Program-made: the position numbers and the translations under genes
Source: Caldifarciminota bacterium
GTDB taxonomy: Bacteria > Hydrothermota > Tepidihabitantia > B3-TA06 > JALVRC01
Assembly (NCBI GenBank): GCA_027025255.1
Contig: JALVRC010000031.1
Coordinates: 10,299-18,883 of the forward strand
Direction of reading: 5' to 3'
Length of the DNA: 8,585 nucleotides
Notes under the pieces: model-generated
Seen by the model: only the letters and a program-made list of their open reading frames with translations
Databases searched by the model: none
Told to the model about the DNA's origin: nothing
Part shown: positions 6,445 through 8,585 of the stretch, one piece after another
Layout of the letters: every line of letters starts with the position of its first letter
Numbering within the stretch: the first letter of the stretch is position 1

Positions 6445-7724
6445 TTGTTTTCCTCCTTATTTATTATAGAATATCCAGATGGGGTCCAGCCCCGTACTTC
6501 TTTAAGTATTACAGGGGTTAGGCCTTTTTCGTTTACCTGGCCACTAAAAGCAACAATTCTGTTGTTCCACATTTTTCCCAGGAACATGTCCCCTTTCTTT
6601 TTAAAGGGGAAAATCTCTATAGGTTTGTTTTGAACAGTTTCAAAAGCTTTCTCCTTCGTTATTTTATTTTGCAGTGCTAAAAGAGTTTCAAACCTTTTAT
6701 GAGCTACTTCGTAAGGTATTTTGTTCTTCATTAATCTGCTTGTTGTAAAAGGTCTATCAGAATATATGAACATGTATGCGCTATCAAATCTCACCTTTTT
6801 TACAACGTCAATGGTTTTTTCAAAATCAGACTCTTCTTCACCAGGGAAGCCTACAATAATATCCGTTGATATGTAAGCATCAGGCATAATTTCTTTTAAA
6901 AAATAAATTTTGTCTAAATATTCTTCTATAGAATATTTTCGTCTCATAGCTTTTAGTATTCTATTTGATCCTGATTGAAATGGGAGGTGCATATACCTAA
7001 TAAGTTTTTTGATATTTGACATCCGTTTAATTATATTGCGTGTTAGGTCAAAAGGATGAGATGTAAGAAATCCTATTCTCAGGAGGTTAGGCAGGAGAGA
7101 TATTTCTTCAAGAAGGGATATAAAATCAAAATCTTCCCACCTGTATGCCAGTACATTTTGTCCAATCAGGAATATTTCTTCAATGCCGTTTTCCACGAGA
7201 GCCATTGCTTCTTTTCTTATTGATTTATAAGATTTATATCTTTCTTTTCCTCTAACATACGGGACTATACAATATGAACAAAAGTTATTACACCCTCTCA
7301 TGATAGTAATATACGAACTTTTCCCTTTTACCTCAGGGATTATATCTTCATAAGATTCGTAGTTTTCCCCGGAGATAAATAGGTTTTCATGTGTTTTAAG
7401 AAAATCCTCAATTTTTTCTGGCAGTACTTTATACGCAGTAGGAGATACGACAATTTCTGCCAATTTCTCTTTGATAAGGTTTTCTTTTAACATTTCAGAT
7501 AGGCATCCCGCAACTACTCTTACATACTTTTTTTCGCTTCTCAGGTTCCCTTTCAGTCTTTTTACTGCATGTTCTCTGACAGCACAGGTAAGATATATTA
7601 TAATTTCATAGTTTTTTTCTGTATAAATAAATCCTTTCTTTGTCATTAGGGCTTTTATAATCCCCTTATCGTATTCATTCATCTGACATCCGTAAACCTT
7701 TATAAAATAGCTATTTTTTTTCAT
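6441..7724 (-). CDS. miaB: MiaB-type tRNA methylthiotransferase (tRNA ms2i6A37 synthase)
   Basis: MiaB is a radical-SAM iron-sulfur enzyme that adds a methylthio group to i6A at position 37 of tRNAs reading UNN codons, which steadies codon pairing. The 427 residues show the whole family layout. The UPF0004 domain has three auxiliary-cluster cysteines: C13 in VYGCQMNEYD, C47 in LTCAVREHA and C74 in VAGCLSE. The radical-SAM CX3CX2C cluster is C145/C149/C152 in IMRGCNNFCSYCIVPYVRGK. HLPFQSGSNRILKAMRRKYS and STDIIVGFPGE follow, then a C-terminal TRAM domain (about 360-420) that binds tRNA. YGCQMNEYD favours MiaB over RimO or MtaB. Small deviations are LTCAVRE (usually NTC.VRE) and YSDRPFT (usually YSPR.GT). 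The ATG at 7724 overlaps the end of the PAS gene by 14 bases within an A8 run, and no clear Shine-Dalgarno precedes it. Its stop overlaps the lapA start. No miaA is in the window. Confidence 0.94.
   Translation of the reverse strand: MKKNSYFIKVYGCQMNEYDKGIIKALMTKKGFIYTEKNYEIIIYLTCAVREHAVKRLKGNLRSEKKYVRVVAGCLSEMLKENLIKEKLAEIVVSPTAYKVLPEKIEDFLKTHENLFISGENYESYEDIIPEVKGKSSYITIMRGCNNFCSYCIVPYVRGKERYKSYKSIRKEAMALVENGIEEIFLIGQNVLAYRWEDFDFISLLEEISLLPNLLRIGFLTSHPFDLTRNIIKRMSNIKKLIRYMHLPFQSGSNRILKAMRRKYSIEEYLDKIYFLKEIMPDAYISTDIIVGFPGEEESDFEKTIDVVKKVRFDSAYMFIYSDRPFTTSRLMKNKIPYEVAHKRFETLLALQNKITKEKAFETVQNKPIEIFPFKKKGDMFLGKMWNNRIVAFSGQVNEKGLTPVILKEVRGWTPSGYSIINKEENK
6452..6457 (-). promoter_or_regulatory. 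Ribosome binding site of lapA
   Basis: On the minus strand AGGAGG at 6457-6452 lies seven bases before the lapA ATG at 6444, inside the end of miaB. It is the best-placed Shine-Dalgarno on the minus strand of this window. Confidence 0.8.
6589..6610. repeat. Perfect 8-bp inverted repeat (hairpin) in the miaB TRAM region
   Basis: TCCCCTTT (6589-6596) and AAAGGGGA (6603-6610) are exact reverse complements with a six-base loop, giving four consecutive G-C pairs in an otherwise A+T-rich gene. A second, weaker pair GTTCC/GGAAC (6564-6568/6581-6585) lies beside it. There is no T-run, so this is not a standard terminator. Confidence 0.5.
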
Positions 7725-8585
7725 ATATATAGCTTAAAATTTCATAGTTCTCTTGTTTGAATTCTTCATTAGGTATAATTAGCGATATTATATGGAATAT
7801 TTTTTTATTGTATTCAAAATCCCCTTCATAGTATATATGTGTGTGTGTAAGTCTTTCCAGAAGGAAATCAAGATTCACGTCCTTTAAGGTGCGGACCTCT
7901 TTTTTATTAAATAGTTTTAAAAGAGCTATATTAACTGTTTTAATATTACCCTGGTTATCGCTTAGAATAATTCCGCTGGGAGAATTATCAATAAGTGCCT
8001 TTTTTAAAAACTTAAGTCTTGTTATTACTTTTTGCGTATTGTAGAAGGAAGAAGTGTCTTCAATGATTATAAGAAATGTTTTATGTATAGGAATAGGTAA
8101 GATACTTATTTTCCCGGAATATATATTATTCTTTTTATCCTTATAAAATATGAGCTTTGTAAGTACGTTATGTTCCTTTAATGAGAGGTTTAAATTGTCC
8201 AGGATGTAGTCTTGCAGTTTCTCTCCTCTTTTAATCCCCGTATGTAATTCAGCAAAGGGATTGATGTCTAAAATCTCTGTCTCTGTATTGACTGAAAAAA
8301 TAAGGTGTGAGGAATGATCGAATATGAGTTTATACATTTTTTCAAAGGACTTTGCTGCAAGTATGGATGCTTTAATTTTTGTAATATCATGTATAATTAT
8401 TGTATAATAGAATTTATTTTTTATACTGGTTTTAGTACTAAATATACGAAGCTTATGGGTAAAGTTGTCTATATTAATTTCTTTTTCTTCAATATTGATT
8501 TTATCCACAAGAGAAGAATTCTTTATGTCATTGAATATATCAGTAAAGATTTTGCAATCCTTTTTTATTGAGATGGATTTTTCTT
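7711..8585 (-). CDS. Multi-PAS-domain sensory protein, C-terminal part (5' end outside window)
   Basis: The frame is open to the right edge, so the start lies outside; the in-frame GTG at 8508 is probably internal. About 290 residues are visible. They read as PAS folds in series: the end of a first PAS/PAC (roughly residues 30-70, LRIFSTKTSIKNKFYYTIII then HDITKIKAS), a second (from about 78, LIFDHSSHLIFSVNTETEIL and DINPFAELHTGI, ending IIIEDTSSF) and a third (from about 196, ALIDNSPSGIILSDNQGNIK and TVNIALLKLFNK). PAS domains bind small ligands or cofactors or mediate signalling contacts; no ligand can be named here. The protein stops right after the third PAS: no histidine-kinase, GGDEF, EAL or DNA-binding domain follows, so any output domain must be N-terminal, or the protein works through partners. 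It overlaps miaB by 14 bases and is the first visible gene of that operon. PAS similarity is judged by pattern only. Confidence 0.75.
   Translation of the reverse strand, partial: EKSISIKKDCKIFTDIFNDIKNSSLVDKINIEEKEINIDNFTHKLRIFSTKTSIKNKFYYTIIIHDITKIKASILAAKSFEKMYKLIFDHSSHLIFSVNTETEILDINPFAELHTGIKRGEKLQDYILDNLNLSLKEHNVLTKLIFYKDKKNNIYSGKISILPIPIHKTFLIIIEDTSSFYNTQKVITRLKFLKKALIDNSPSGIILSDNQGNIKTVNIALLKLFNKKEVRTLKDVNLDFLLERLTHTHIYYEGDFEYNKKIFHIISLIIPNEEFKQENYEILSYIYEKK
7714..7721 (-). repeat. A8 homopolymer in the PAS-gene/miaB overlap
   Basis: The minus-strand message has eight consecutive A residues (T8 on the plus strand). They are read as GAA-AAA-AAA-TAG at the end of the PAS gene and as ATG-AAA-AAA-AAT at the start of miaB. 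Confidence 0.9.
7832..7848. repeat. Short simple-sequence run (TA then TG dinucleotides)
   Basis: A TATATAT stretch (7832-7838) continues directly into an alternating TG run (7838-7848). It lies in the third PAS domain and encodes the THTHIYY segment. It is too short to be a confident phase-variation tract. Confidence 0.7.

Noticed and set aside
8379..8409. TATAAT-like boxes on the plus strand (8392-8397 and 8404-8409)
   Set aside because: The local sequence is very A+T-rich, the only -35-like hexamer (TTGTAA) is 19 bases away, and no gene lies downstream on that strand.
8314..8571. Plus-strand open frame opposite the PAS gene
   Set aside because: Low-complexity Phe/Tyr/Ile-rich product on the reverse of a convincing PAS reading frame; no domain and no ribosome binding site context.

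Overview
The window is an A+T-rich stretch of a bacterial chromosome, packed almost wall to wall with genes. The genes on it (SMC, FtsY, MutS, MiaB, LapA/LapB) are bacterial housekeeping and envelope genes. A LapA-LapB pair next to a SPOR-domain protein points to a Gram-negative cell with lipopolysaccharide and a periplasmic peptidoglycan layer. The low G+C and the miaB-lapA-lapB-(TPR/SPOR)-mutS order fit a deep-branching Gram-negative lineage, for example Deferribacterota-like or deltaproteobacterial-type bacteria. That placement is a guess from memory of gene neighbourhoods. No RNA gene, insertion sequence, CRISPR array, phage gene or attachment site was found.

Layout: two gene strings converge. 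On the plus strand are the 3' end of smc (1-924, cut by the window edge) and ftsY (921-1739), overlapping by four bases. On the minus strand, reading from the right edge, are a PAS-domain sensory protein (8585-7711, its N-terminus outside the window), miaB (7724-6441), lapA (6444-6097), lapB (6104-4986), a TPR/SPOR protein (4989-4276) and mutS (4274-1740). Every minus-strand neighbour pair overlaps or is one base apart, so these six genes are probably one translationally coupled operon. With the starts chosen here, position 4275 is the only base outside a coding region. The ftsY and mutS stop codons abut (1737-1739 and 1740-1742), leaving no room for an intergenic terminator.

Working together: SMC acts in chromosome organisation and FtsY in membrane targeting of ribosomes. 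MutS performs mismatch repair and MiaB modifies tRNA. LapA and LapB are inner-membrane proteins that tune lipopolysaccharide synthesis. The SPOR protein following them suggests the middle of the operon is an envelope module linking LPS assembly to septal peptidoglycan, which is inference.

I found no clearly new system. The points most worth a second look are the SMC signature motif LSDGEK in place of LSGGEK, an A8 tract where the PAS gene runs into miaB, two strong perfect hairpins inside coding sequence, the LapA acidic tail that doubles as the lapB ribosome binding site, the TTG start of mutS, and the lapAB-SPOR association.
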